Source: Saccharomycopsis malanga
Taxonomy: Eukaryota; Ascomycota; Saccharomycetes; Ascoideales; Saccharomycopsidaceae
Direction of reading: 5' to 3'
Assembly: GCA_004014935.1 (NCBI GenBank)
Contig: CP025323.1
Coordinates: forward strand, 1,240,001-1,304,000
Length of the DNA stretch: 64,000 bases
The notes beneath the pieces are model-generated. The model was not told the origin of the DNA. It worked only from the letters and a program-made list of their open reading frames with translations, and made no database searches. Positions within the stretch are counted from its first letter, which is position 1; each line of letters starts with the position of its first letter. A program made the translations under genes and the position numbers. This document shows positions 37,059 to 46,998 of the stretch, piece after piece.

Positions 37059-40000
37059 ATGTTTAAGAACAGAAGACGTAATGTTGGCCAATTGGGTGGC
37101 ATTGCAAGCTACCAACAGGCACGAGCTGCAAGTGCTGAGGTTCCTAGAAGTGTGGATCCTGACTTGACAGCGTCCCAAGCTGCTGCTGCGGCAATAGGGG
37201 CGTTGGGTAAGAACAAACAGGCCAGTGTAGGGCTTGGGTCTAACAAAAATTATGTTCCTTACAGTGCCAGCAAGTCGCTGGCAGTTAAAAAGCACCGGTC
37301 AAAAGCCCACAGAGAACCGGCGACCCAAGGCAAGCTAGCAAACCGGTCGCCGCTTTCCGGGGGTGCCAAGAGCACGTCACCGGTCTCGCAACAGCCTTCA
37401 ACAGAAGGAAAGCCACCGGTTTTGGGTGTCAAGACGCCGGTCACCGATTTACATGCCGAGCATGTCATGCCTCAGCCATTGGACAGAAACTATAGCGTTC
37501 CCAGCTTTGATGTAGCGTACGAGCCTATAAACTTGGATGTAAACGATTCCGGGGCCGGAAGTTCAAAACTATTGCCAGACCCGGGCATTTCGGGAGCCAA
37601 CTTGCTTTCCAGGCGGTCTGATAGCACGTCCAAGGGCGGTTTCCTGCCGGAGACCGGAAACGGCTATGATAAAGACTCTCTGTATCTTTTGCTGGATGAC
37701 GTAAACGCTTTGAAGGACCCAGCAGTTATCCATGGCGACGAGAACATGCTCAATGCTGATCCTAGCAGAGAAAGACTTGCTGCGGGTGGGGCCATAGACT
37801 ATTTAGACAGTAGTGCTTATGTAGATGGTACTGATCTATCAAATGATAACAAGTTTGAGACCAGTTATTTAGATGGTAACAATATTGAAAATGACTATTT
37901 AAAAGACACAAGAAATGATGCAAAAAGCTATCCAAATGAGAATGAAGGTTTAAACGATCATCAGTATTCAAATGAAAGTAATTATTCAATCAGCAACAAT
38001 CACAGGCGCTCCCCAAATAATAACTTGTACGAAGACCATTATTTGACAACAGAAGAACAGCAGTTGGCAGACAATGGTGCCTCTGCTGCTCTTCGTCATC
38101 CGTATGCAGATATTGCTTCCAGCAACGCCACGTCGTATCTAGATCAAAAGGAGCAACGGCTAGCTGATGATGGTGCTGGTGCTGCTCTTCATCAAGACTC
38201 TCATGGCCGTTTCAAACAGCAAGACTTGACCAACGAGGAAGAAGCACTTGCTGCTAGAGGCGCTAATGCTGCTTTGAACGAACCAACTCACAATGACAGC
38301 ATATCCAAGCCAGATGTATTAGCAGCACAAGGCGCTAATTCCGCTCTTCACGACCAAACTCTTTCAGACAAAAACTATCCAAACTATCTTACCAATGACG
38401 ACGAGCATCTTGCCAGCAAGTCTGCAGGAGCAGCTCTAGGAACTTCCAACTCTATGCTAGCCAGTGAAGACCCAAACGTCGATACAACTGACATTGATCA
38501 TCCAGTGCCTTCTTTGAAACACACCAAAGGCGATTTTGGTAACAAACATTTGCTCAGACGTAAGGAAAAACCAAAAAGTACCGGTGCCAGTAGAGATAAT
38601 AGCTATAACATTGACAGTATAAGTAGCAATTTCAATAGGAATTCTGATAGTAGGAATATGGAGCTCAACAAGTATCCAGATAGTAACAACGATATTGCTC
38701 GCCAAGCTGCTTATCGATCAGCTAAAAAAGATGAACAAGGTATTTCTGGCCATTCCAAATCCGAACAAGTTGATTTGGGTGCTGGCTTGGCAATGTCGTG
38801 GGGCGAAATTGAATCTATTGCTAAAAAAAGAGTGAATCCTGTTTTGACTGACGTTGAGGCTAATATCAAAAAACAACAACAACTTGACGAAAGAAAAAAA
38901 ATTCGTCGTGAAGAACAAAAGGAACAACGTGAAAGACGTAATCTGAAAGGATTTGGGTTTGGTTGGTCTGGCCATAGAGCTCTGCAAGATGAAACCGAGG
39001 AAACAAGACTGAAGGACGAAGAAACTGGTCATAAAAAAAGGTTGAGCATTTTCAAAGGTTTAAAAATGAAGAAGAAGGATCGTGGTAATACTGATGGGGT
39101 TGTAAATGATGTTGATAAGTCTTTTCAAGATAAGGCGGACGATAATATTGTTGATGATAATATTGTTGCTGGTAAAAGTGTTGCTGATAATACTAACAAT
39201 GTTGTTGCTGATAATACTAACAATGTTGTTGCTGATAATACTAACAACACTGTTGATGACATTGATACTGTTAATAATGATGTTAACAACTTCACTGGAG
39301 TTGCTACTGACAAAACTAATACTTCTGCTGGAAAAACTTCTATTGCTTCCCCTGGCAATGACACTTCCAGCCCACATCTTGTTTCTGTTGCTGGTGTTCC
39401 TGCTTCTACATCTACTGATGTTCCTGCTTCTAAATTTACTGATATTCCTGCTTCTACATCTACTGATGTCCCTACTTTTGATGCTCCTCTCCGTTCAGAC
39501 AACTTGACGACTGCGAAACATCCTGATGAACGTACAGTTGATACTACTACTGCGGTAAAGGATGCACCATTTGCTACTGAGATTCCTCATCAAAACGTTG
39601 ACAAAGCTGTAGATTTTGATCAAGCAGCTAACCAAGCAGCTGTTGATGCGACTAATTATCCTAGTAACGAGCCGCCATTCCATTCAGATGCTGTTGCTAC
39701 TGATATCATTCCTGATTCAACAAAATCCAACAACGTTCCTGCTGCTGATCTTCCTGACATGACTGAAGCTGACAAGATTCCTGCTACTGAGTTGGAGAAA
39801 ACGTACTCGACCAAAAAGCCTATTGATTTGGACGAGATTGCCCTAGACAGACCAGCCGAAAGTTCTGTATCTGACACCAACACTGGAACGGCTGGATACA
39901 AGACCGCTTCTAGCTCTTCTGTTTATGAGCGAGTTTCCAAGCTGGGATTTAATCCTAGTGAAGATGCTGGGTTGATTAACAATAGCAAAGACAAAGGGAA

Positions 40001-41264
40001 TCAGTTCAGCTATTCCAATGCCACTGCTAAAAACACTTCGTCATCAATGCTTGATCCTCTTTCGAAACCATCAGGCCATAAGAGTGAAGTGACTCCTGCA
40101 GTTGACACTGCTGGCATTTTGGAAGGAACTGCTGAAAGCACAGCGTTGCTTGCAGTTAATGATGAAGGACATGTAGCTGCGGCTGTGCTTGAACCTGTTG
40201 AAGGACCCGAAGAGGCTCAACAGGATTCGTCTGGTCCTGCAGATGAGGCGCAAAGAAACGTTGGTACCTTGGAGGATTTGGTGAAACAAAACGATCTTCT
40301 TATCAAACGATTGAGTGATAAAGACTCCAACTTGGAAACCGTGCATCTTTTGGGGATCCATGAGAACTCCAGTGACCAACAGGTGGTTTTGGAAACAATG
40401 CAAATCCCACATTCGGAAGCTGCAAAGTTGCAGCCAGGCCAAACCATCCAAATTGATGATTCCAGATTGGGACAAAGAGGCGCTGCTAACATTGCAGTAG
40501 AGCCTCCAACATCTCCTAGCAAGTCTGTGGATTTGTTAGATCTGAAAAGAGAACTTTTGGACACGGAAAACGAGGTTTTGAATCTCGAGGAACGGGAGCT
40601 CTTGCTTGAACAACAGCAATTGGCTAAGAAAAGAAATAGCACCATAGAAGAACATGCTCTTCTAAAGTCAAAACAAAACTCACTCAGGGACAGAAGAAAA
40701 TCATTGGTTGAAGAAAGCAAATCTCTAAATAAGCCTAGCTTGGAACAGGCACCTGAAGATTATGTAGGTGACACCAGTGCTGAAATTCCTGCTGCACCGC
40801 TGAAGAAAATCACTTATGACGATGATGTCAGTGATGCCAAGTCTGTAGAACGAACAGGCGACATGCGAAGCGTCAACTCCACAGGCACCAAAAGTTATGA
40901 AAGCAAACTGCGGTTTTTCTCTGCAGCAACTCCCTTGTATAAACGGATCTTGGCGTCTGATTCCGTCCATTCCAAAGGCGACCCCTCAGTAAGATCACTT
41001 GTCAGTAAAGAAGGAATCATATCATCAAGAGATGCGAGTGCTGCTAATAGCGTAGCCCCTGACCGGCCAATAGTAGCTGCCAAAAATCAAACTGCGCCAT
41101 TGCAAAATACCTCCAAACAACAAATCTCGCCAGAAAATACTGCAAATGGCTCAAAAAAGCCTAGAAGATTGAGCAAGTTTTTCTCCAACATTCTCAAGAC
41201 CTCGCGTTCAAAAGAAGAAGATACGTCAGGCGTCGCGTCGTCGTCTGCCGCTGCTGCTCATTAA
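37059..41264 (+). CDS. large repeat-containing protein, probable eisosome organiser (Seg1/Eis1-like)
   Basis: 1,401 residues from the first ATG at 37059. Tentative assignment: the start MFKNRRR, the Ala-rich SQAAAAAIGALGKNK and the following YVPYSASKSLAVKKHRS recall yeast Seg1 (MFRRR..., ALGKG), and AMSWGEIESIAKKRVNPVL followed by TDVE recalls an eisosome Eis1 segment. Seen directly: mostly disordered, Asn/Ser/Asp-rich sequence; five degenerate repeats of the form LAxxGAxxAL between about residues 335 and 470; a basic coiled-coil stretch rich in Lys/Arg/Glu (about 600-640); short Asn/Asp/Val repeats (NTNNVVAD) and Thr/Asp repeats (STSTDVPA) around 710-810; a second coiled coil (LKRELLDTENEVLNLEEREL) near 1165; and a basic C-terminus (SKKPRRLSKFFSNILKTSRS) that could bind membrane. 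No catalytic domain is visible. Confidence 0.6.
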   Translation: MFKNRRRNVGQLGGIASYQQARAASAEVPRSVDPDLTASQAAAAAIGALGKNKQASVGLGSNKNYVPYSASKSLAVKKHRSKAHREPATQGKLANRSPLSGGAKSTSPVSQQPSTEGKPPVLGVKTPVTDLHAEHVMPQPLDRNYSVPSFDVAYEPINLDVNDSGAGSSKLLPDPGISGANLLSRRSDSTSKGGFLPETGNGYDKDSLYLLLDDVNALKDPAVIHGDENMLNADPSRERLAAGGAIDYLDSSAYVDGTDLSNDNKFETSYLDGNNIENDYLKDTRNDAKSYPNENEGLNDHQYSNESNYSISNNHRRSPNNNLYEDHYLTTEEQQLADNGASAALRHPYADIASSNATSYLDQKEQRLADDGAGAALHQDSHGRFKQQDLTNEEEALAARGANAALNEPTHNDSISKPDVLAAQGANSALHDQTLSDKNYPNYLTNDDEHLASKSAGAALGTSNSMLASEDPNVDTTDIDHPVPSLKHTKGDFGNKHLLRRKEKPKSTGASRDNSYNIDSISSNFNRNSDSRNMELNKYPDSNNDIARQAAYRSAKKDEQGISGHSKSEQVDLGAGLAMSWGEIESIAKKRVNPVLTDVEANIKKQQQLDERKKIRREEQKEQRERRNLKGFGFGWSGHRALQDETEETRLKDEETGHKKRLSIFKGLKMKKKDRGNTDGVVNDVDKSFQDKADDNIVDDNIVAGKSVADNTNNVVADNTNNVVADNTNNTVDDIDTVNNDVNNFTGVATDKTNTSAGKTSIASPGNDTSSPHLVSVAGVPASTSTDVPASKFTDIPASTSTDVPTFDAPLRSDNLTTAKHPDERTVDTTTAVKDAPFATEIPHQNVDKAVDFDQAANQAAVDATNYPSNEPPFHSDAVATDIIPDSTKSNNVPAADLPDMTEADKIPATELEKTYSTKKPIDLDEIALDRPAESSVSDTNTGTAGYKTASSSSVYERVSKLGFNPSEDAGLINNSKDKGNQFSYSNATAKNTSSSMLDPLSKPSGHKSEVTPAVDTAGILEGTAESTALLAVNDEGHVAAAVLEPVEGPEEAQQDSSGPADEAQRNVGTLEDLVKQNDLLIKRLSDKDSNLETVHLLGIHENSSDQQVVLETMQIPHSEAAKLQPGQTIQIDDSRLGQRGAANIAVEPPTSPSKSVDLLDLKRELLDTENEVLNLEERELLLEQQQLAKKRNSTIEEHALLKSKQNSLRDRRKSLVEESKSLNKPSLEQAPEDYVGDTSAEIPAAPLKKITYDDDVSDAKSVERTGDMRSVNSTGTKSYESKLRFFSAATPLYKRILASDSVHSKGDPSVRSLVSKEGIISSRDASAANSVAPDRPIVAAKNQTAPLQNTSKQQISPENTANGSKKPRRLSKFFSNILKTSRSKEEDTSGVASSSAAAAH

Positions 41265-41482
41265 AACCATATACATGGAAAAAACCGTTGGAAACACTCG
41301 TTGTTTAAGTATATATGTTTGTTTGTTTGCTTTAAAATGTTAATTTTACGTCATGTTTTGTATCAAAATGCAGTGTACGTTTTTTAGATTCCTAAAGAGC
41401 ATTTAAAATATATTTGAAACTTTCAATATTGTCCAACCAATGTAAATACAATATTAATCAAGCAATTAAAGTGCATGAAAAG
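41265..41482. other. 3' spacer of the Seg1-like gene
   Basis: AT-rich; no gene. The SINE begins at its end. Confidence 0.45.
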
Positions 41483-41744
41483 ACCACTGGGACATTTGGC
41501 TCAGTGGTCTGTGCTCTCGGAGAAGAGAAAAATACCTAACAGGCACCCGGGTTCGATTCCTACACGATCCATTTTTACTTACGATGATGAAAGTCTACTG
41601 CTTACTTTCCAATCTAATAAGAAAAATTAATATTGACCGGACAAGAATGAGCTTTCCCCACAGGGATTTACCAAGTGCCTTAAGACAATGTGTACATACG
41701 AAACTGATATTTACTGGGCTTGCAATATAAAACATCATTATTAT
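41483..41744 (+). mobile_element. SINE family A copy, long form with internal losses
   Basis: ACCACTGGGACATTTGGC, A-box-like GGCTCAGTGGTCTGTGCTC, CTCGGAGAAGAG, intact B box GGGTTCGATTCC, TTACGATGATGAAAG, GGATTTACCAAGTGCCTTAA, GATATTTACTGGGCTTG and an ATTATT tail. A good copy of both Pol III boxes. Confidence 0.88.
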
Positions 41745-41934
41745 GCACTTCCAAGCTACAAAAAAAAACGCTCTAACCTTTATGAAAATCAAGAGTACAT
41801 CCAATCTTGATCCGGTCTCCTGCTAACTACTTGACTATCTCTTCTATGAGATCTCTCCAGCTATCCATTTAGCCAGCCAGAGTGTCTATCTTGGCTATAC
41901 CTGTTGATATGCACAAACATGCATTATCATGCGT

Positions 41935-41942
41935 CCGGGTAA
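41935..41942. promoter_or_regulatory. Reb1-type site upstream of SUV3
   Basis: CCGGGTAA about 68 bp before the SUV3 ATG, followed by CGCGATGG (PAC-like GCGATG) and an AAATTTTA run. The same word occurs in the THG1/RPA135 and MRPS16/RRP12 promoters. Confidence 0.55.
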
Positions 41943-42009
41943 CGCGATGGCTAAATTTTATAAATTTCAACATCAGCAGCAAGTTGATCTTCTTAATGAA
42001 AACTAGTAG

Positions 42010-44487
42010 ATGAGCAAGATGGTTTTTCGGCATGTTGCTAGCAGGCCGAGTCAAGTGGCATGGATGCGCTATGCTGCTGTGCTGCGAGATTTCCATGCCA
42101 GTAGCTATGTGGGTCGAGCCAAGCCAAAAGGCAAGCATTCAAAGACCAGTCTGAAGTCGAAAGAGGTTGAATTCTGGGCAAAGATGATACGAGAAACCGG
42201 CAAGCCGTCTGTGGAAAAGAAGACAGCTGAGTCACGGAGAAAGTCTGTGAAGCTGTTAATGAACAGCAGAACTAAACGAAGTATTATCAGTGCTCATAGC
42301 AGTAATTGGAATGCTGTTGAACCACACCAGTATATTGAGGAAGTGGTTGAAGAGATATTCAGCAGCGAGATGCATACAAATGCCGGGGAAGAAGAGGAAG
42401 AAATGTATTCGTTATTTTTCACAGCATTAGAAAACTTGGTTGTGGAGATCAACAGGGCTGCTTTTAACAAGAATCGCAATCATGCGTTGCTTTACTTGAA
42501 AGACCAGCTTGTGACTCTGTTCAAAGAAGCACGGAATGGCCAGCAAATAGTCAAGGAGTCGGATAAAAACATCCAGCTAGAGGACATAATCAGTCCCAAC
42601 ATAACCAAAATGCATTATATGGTGCAGGAGATATGGTATGGTCGAGACAATGATAAATGGCCGGCTAATATTGTTGAACAGCACGATATTGATCTTTCGG
42701 ACATCACTTCCAAATACAGGTATTTGCTCCGCCGGTATTACGAGTATTGCTTGCGAACCACGGAGATAATCTTCGCACCGCTCCAAACATCGAAAATCGA
42801 CTTGTCCAACCCAGCCCGCTGGTACCCATTAGCGCGTCAACAGAAGCGTCATGTTATCATGCACGTAGGACCTACTAATAGTGGAAAGACTTACCAGGCT
42901 TTGAAACGACTTGAGGAGGCAAAAGTTGGTTTCTTCGCAGGACCTCTAAGATTGCTTGCACGCGAGGTTTACGAACGATTCAAAGACAAGAAAATTCCAG
43001 TTAATTTGCACACAGGCGAGGAAAGCATCCTGGAACTAGACGCCCATGGCAAGTTGGCTGGGATCACGTGCGGGACGGTAGAGATGTTCTCGACCACGGA
43101 GCAGTATGACGTTGTGGTTTTGGACGAGATTCAGATGATTGCCGATGAGAACCGAGGAAGTGCATGGACAGCTGTGTTGCTAGGTGCGCGTGCGCGCGAA
43201 ATTCACTTGTGCGGCGAGGAGCGTGCGGTTCCGCTAGTGAGGAAGATTTGTGAGCTTACGGGAGACACTCTTCTGGTGAACACCTACAAGCGGCTTGGAC
43301 GCCTTGAGCCCGAGCGTCTGTATTTAGGCGACAAGTGGTATACAAACCTACGGAAAGGCGACTGTGTGGTGGCTTTTTCCAAGCAGAAAATCTTGCAATA
43401 TCGTGCGTTGATCGAGCAGAACACCGACCTCTCTGTCTCGGTTATCTACGGGGCGCTTCCTGCAGAGACCCGCATTGAACAAGCTGCCAACTTTAACATG
43501 GGTAAAACCGATATATTAGTAGCCTCTGATGCCGTGGGAATGGGTCTCAACTTGAGCATTAAACGTATTGTTTTCACGACTCTTTCCAAGTTTGATGGGC
43601 TTCTGCATCGGCCGTTGACTGCCCCGGAAATCAAGCAGATATCTGGTCGTGCTGGCCGCTATAAAACTTCTCCTGTAGGACTATCCAAACCAGCAGCTTT
43701 CGATGTTACCCAAGAGCTTGAAGAGCACGGCCGACAAGATAAATCCGAATCCGTAGGCTATGTAGCTGTGATCCAGAAACCTGACGTAGACAGACTCAAG
43801 TCTGCCCTTACCTGTCGTGTCCCACCGATCCTGAAGGCTTGTTTATGGGCCCCTGACCATATCTGGGGAGAGTACATTTCAGAGTTTCCTAGTGGCACTC
43901 TGTTGGCCAACATTTTGATTGTTTACAGTAAAGAGGTCGAAAGCAGCGAATTGTTCTTCACCCAAACTGTCAATCTGCGTATTTCATTTGCTGACTTGCT
44001 TGAAAATACAGCAGAATTGCCTATGGTGGACAAATTGGCATTGATAAACTCGCCATACCACGCCTCAGATATGCACAATATGATGGCCCTCAATTTTTAC
44101 AAGCAGTTTTGCAACACTGTTGCCGAGAGCCGCACTCGTAGCATCTTTGATTTCGAATTGCCTTTTAACATATTGAGACCAGACCACCAGCTCGAAAAGC
44201 AGCAGAAACAGGAGAAATACAGAAAAATGGACCATTTCTTAGGAAACCCTAAAGGACTGAACATCACAAAAGCATCTGAAATCGAGGATTTGCAAACTTT
44301 GGAATTGTTCCATCGCTTGGTGATGTTGTATTGTTGGTTGTCGTATCGTTATCCTCATTACTTTGTAGATCGCCAAAGCGCAATGGACGTCAAACACTTG
44401 TGTGAATACAGAATCTCAGAGGTGCTAGCCAAGTTGAAAGACGGCCAAACTCAAGTTGTGACTCATAGAGAAAGAAAACGCAGATAG
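42010..44487 (+). CDS. SUV3: mitochondrial ATP-dependent RNA helicase Suv3
   Basis: 825 residues. DExH/D helicase of the mitochondrial degradosome with the exonuclease Dss1; it degrades introns and surplus mtRNA. The N-terminus is basic with hydroxyl residues and no acidic residue for about 20 positions (MSKMVFRHVASRPSQVAW), as expected of a presequence. Helicase motifs: Walker A GPTNSGKTYQALKR near residue 286, GPLRLLAREVY (Ia), DEIQM (Walker B) near 371, VIYGALPAETRIEQA, VASDAVGMGLNLSI and the QISGRAGRY arginine finger motif near 545. The C-terminal Suv3 domain ends with LYCWLSYRYPHYF. It uses more CTG codons than its neighbours, mostly at hydrophobic positions. Confidence 0.96.
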   Translation: MSKMVFRHVASRPSQVAWMRYAAVLRDFHASSYVGRAKPKGKHSKTSLKSKEVEFWAKMIRETGKPSVEKKTAESRRKSVKLLMNSRTKRSIISAHSSNWNAVEPHQYIEEVVEEIFSSEMHTNAGEEEEEMYSLFFTALENLVVEINRAAFNKNRNHALLYLKDQLVTLFKEARNGQQIVKESDKNIQLEDIISPNITKMHYMVQEIWYGRDNDKWPANIVEQHDIDLSDITSKYRYLLRRYYEYCLRTTEIIFAPLQTSKIDLSNPARWYPLARQQKRHVIMHVGPTNSGKTYQALKRLEEAKVGFFAGPLRLLAREVYERFKDKKIPVNLHTGEESILELDAHGKLAGITCGTVEMFSTTEQYDVVVLDEIQMIADENRGSAWTAVLLGARAREIHLCGEERAVPLVRKICELTGDTLLVNTYKRLGRLEPERLYLGDKWYTNLRKGDCVVAFSKQKILQYRALIEQNTDLSVSVIYGALPAETRIEQAANFNMGKTDILVASDAVGMGLNLSIKRIVFTTLSKFDGLLHRPLTAPEIKQISGRAGRYKTSPVGLSKPAAFDVTQELEEHGRQDKSESVGYVAVIQKPDVDRLKSALTCRVPPILKACLWAPDHIWGEYISEFPSGTLLANILIVYSKEVESSELFFTQTVNLRISFADLLENTAELPMVDKLALINSPYHASDMHNMMALNFYKQFCNTVAESRTRSIFDFELPFNILRPDHQLEKQQKQEKYRKMDHFLGNPKGLNITKASEIEDLQTLELFHRLVMLYCWLSYRYPHYFVDRQSAMDVKHLCEYRISEVLAKLKDGQTQVVTHRERKRR

Positions 44488-45513
44488 TTTCGAAACATTG
44501 GCTATTGAGAGAATAGTAAAACATTTGTCTATAGACCAGCTGGCCTCCAGCGGATTTTGCATATTTAATCATATATATCCTTAAATTGTATAATAGTTAT
44601 ACCTGATTATGTAGATGTACTCTTTCAATTTTGATTCGTTAGTTACACTAATCGTACGTAATTTTACAACAATGCGGTGACTATAGCAATTTATGGTCTT
44701 GTTTCAACTTGATAAAATTACATTTTGTATCTATCGATATTCGGTCTACATTGATTAAGGGCCATGTCCATCTCTCCTGAAACATTATGTATAATTTATG
44801 AAAAGAATTACCAACAAAAAAGAAGAGCAACATTTTTATTGAGCTTTAAAATCAGGTATACTAGCTTTTGCAAAAAAAAAAAAAAAAAAAAAAAAAAAAG
44901 GTTGCTTGAACGTGAAAATGGGAAAAGGAATAAAAAATAAAAGTGTTTCCTCCTTGATAAGCAAGAAAAGAAGCTATTGTCAAGTATATAGTAACCAAAT
45001 AAAAGACAGTACAAAGAACAAAGCGTCTCGAATGTAGTGCACTTTCTTAGTAAATCTTTTCAATGCAATTGAGCTGCTAAAATGAAGAAATGTATCAAAA
45101 AATTCTACCAAAGAGCCCAATCACTCAAAATATATAGGCCCTATTGATTTATCTTATAATTAGCTGTCACTCACAGGACTGGCTCATCAAATTCCTATAT
45201 ACATTACGTTTACATTTAGACATTTACATGTATAATATTCCACCCATTCATCAGCATGTAGGCTTTAAGTGATCAGCAGCATCATATAATCACAAGATAA
45301 GCCCAATTTATACAAGTTTCAAGGTTTAAGAAGCAAGACAAAAGTGCTGATCGGGACAGATACATGTTGCCAAAAAGAGTATTACGAGAACATACAACAG
45401 ACGTAAACAAAACTGGTCTAACAAAAGTGCAGAAAACATACAAAGATGAGAATGGAAAATACAAGAGCCTCAAACTATAATAACAACTAAAAAAGAAATC
45501 CAACAAACATCAA
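44488..45513. other. gene-free spacer with a 28-A homopolymer
   Basis: One kilobase without a gene between the SUV3 stop and the small membrane-protein gene. Contains 28 consecutive A at 44872-44899. No SINE or family B remnant was recognised. Confidence 0.5.
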
Positions 45514-45966
45514 TCAAGCGTCTTCAAGACCGAACTCCCGGTGTCTTTCACCTTCCATTTTAGGTTGTACTGCCTTTTTCCCCTTTGGTTTTTTCACATT
45601 TAACACCTTTTCACTCTTTCCCTTTACAGTGTCATCCTGGACAGCCTTAGCTGGCGCCACTACTTCTGCAGCTTCTTTGTCTATACTGCCTTTGACCTTA
45701 TTGTCTACTTTTTGATCGAAACCCCCGGCTTCGTCCTCGTCATCATAATCCGATGTCTTACCTTTTTTGATCCCCACAAATTCGTTTGGCGAGGCCAATT
45801 GGTAATTCGTATCTTCCTTGTCATCGTTGCGCGTAATACTGAACACTATATATGCAACAGTCATAAGAGCAAGCACATAGAACAACGCTTTACGGCCTTT
45901 AAACGTCAAAATCTTCTTTTTTGGCTTCATACGAAATGGCACGGGTTTAGGCAAATTAGACGACAT
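45514..45966 (-). CDS. small single-span membrane protein, unknown function
   Basis: 150 residues from the ATG at 45966 (MSSNLPKPVPFRMKPKKK). I do not recognise the family. Seen: a basic N-terminal segment of about 26 residues, one hydrophobic span (ALFYVLALMTVAYIVFSI) and a charged, Lys/Glu/Asp-rich C-terminal part of about 100 residues ending EGERHREFGLEDA. Basic residues before the span predict a cytosolic N-terminus and lumenal or external C-terminus (type II). An upstream in-frame extension to 46023 has no clear ATG and would add residues unlike a signal. Coding is supported by codon choice and the ordered topology. It is divergent from the 46472 gene. Confidence 0.7.
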   Translation of the reverse strand: MSSNLPKPVPFRMKPKKKILTFKGRKALFYVLALMTVAYIVFSITRNDDKEDTNYQLASPNEFVGIKKGKTSDYDDEDEAGGFDQKVDNKVKGSIDKEAAEVVAPAKAVQDDTVKGKSEKVLNVKKPKGKKAVQPKMEGERHREFGLEDA

Positions 45967-46471
45967 TGTGATCCTATTTGTTTTTGCTATATAACACACA
46001 ATCGCCAAAGCTAATAAACGCAACTATAGGTTATTTCATTAAAATACATGCATAATATCTATTTATCATTATATGGTACTCTCGTAACGCTTTTCACTCG
46101 TTCAAAATGGTTATGAGCCATGGCTACAGTGCAGGGTGGGGGCGCCTGGTTTCAACATGAGCCTATAGAAGGGAGGTTTTTAGATATTATGGCGATTTTA
46201 GGATGTTATTTACGTGTAAATGGGTAGCAGCGAAGGTAAGTAACCTTGGTGTTGTTAATTTTACAGATTAAAATTGGCTGACGGAGTTGAAAGAGAGGAA
46301 AAACAGAAAAAAAGAGGTAGGATAAATGTAAGGAAAGTTGAAAAAAGTTGATATTTTTAGATATAGTAAAGGAAAGGTATTGTATAATTTATATAACAGG
46401 CTTGGAACGCTTTTGTAGTAGAGAATGTTTTCGCAATTTATATCTTCTCAAGGCTATAATAATAAGAAATC
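45967..46471. other. divergent intergenic region
   Basis: About 500 bp between two divergent small genes; contains GGTGGGGGCGCCTGG-type GC-rich DNA near 46135-46150. No gene. Confidence 0.45.
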
Positions 46472-46795
46472 ATGTCATCAAATATGGTTCAACACTTTAT
46501 CGACCTTTTCCCGGCAAACGTACTTCTTCTCATTGCCAGCTGTATAATATGCGTCCCATTTGCTCTTTCATCTTGTTTGAACTGCTATAGGTACTATCTC
46601 AAACCAAACAAAACCTTTTCAAACATATCTCCACGGGCACAGTCCATTGGCCCACCACAAGTGAATAATATGTCGCTTATATTGCAGCTCCCATTAGAGG
46701 ATTTGCTTGGATATCTTTCGTTTCATGGGGTTGATGTGCCTAGCAAAACAACTGAGGAAGCCATTTCCCAGCTCATGAAACAAGTTGGGTTTTGA
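46472..46795 (+). CDS. small membrane-anchored protein, unknown function
   Basis: 107 residues, ATG at 46472 (MSSNMVQHFIDLFP). One hydrophobic span near residues 15-36 (NVLLLIASCIICVPFALSSC), then a short linker and a C-terminal part, LILQLPLEDLLGYLSFHGVD followed by a helix ending MKQVGF. The last part could be a small helical SAP/LEM-like fold, by pattern only. I do not recognise an orthologue; compact size, position between genes and a clean start and stop support a real gene. The stop codon lies 4 bp before the target duplication of a SINE. It converges on DDL1. Confidence 0.55.
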   Translation: MSSNMVQHFIDLFPANVLLLIASCIICVPFALSSCLNCYRYYLKPNKTFSNISPRAQSIGPPQVNNMSLILQLPLEDLLGYLSFHGVDVPSKTTEEAISQLMKQVGF

Positions 46796-46810
46796 GCCTT
46801 ACATAGAGAG

Positions 46811-46813
<3 letters not shown>

Positions 46814-46909
<96 letters not shown>

Positions 46910-46932
46910 TCATATATTTCAAGCCCAGTGGC
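46814..46932 (-). mobile_element. SINE family A, collapsed copy with long TTA tail and perfect 14-bp target duplication
   Basis: Minus strand reads GCCACTGGGCTTGAAATATA then TGATA and about 30 TTA units. It joins the 5' end (GCCACTGGGC) to the 3' end (ACTGGGCTTGAAATATATGA), so the body is missing, probably by pairing of the short ACTGGGC direct repeats at the element ends. Flanked by TACATAGAGAGATA at 46800-46813 and 46933-46946, identical over 14 bp. Confidence 0.92.
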
Positions 46933-46998
46933 TACATAGAGAGATACACACAATAAAATATATATTTACACTCGTATTTTGTAAAACACTATATAAGG

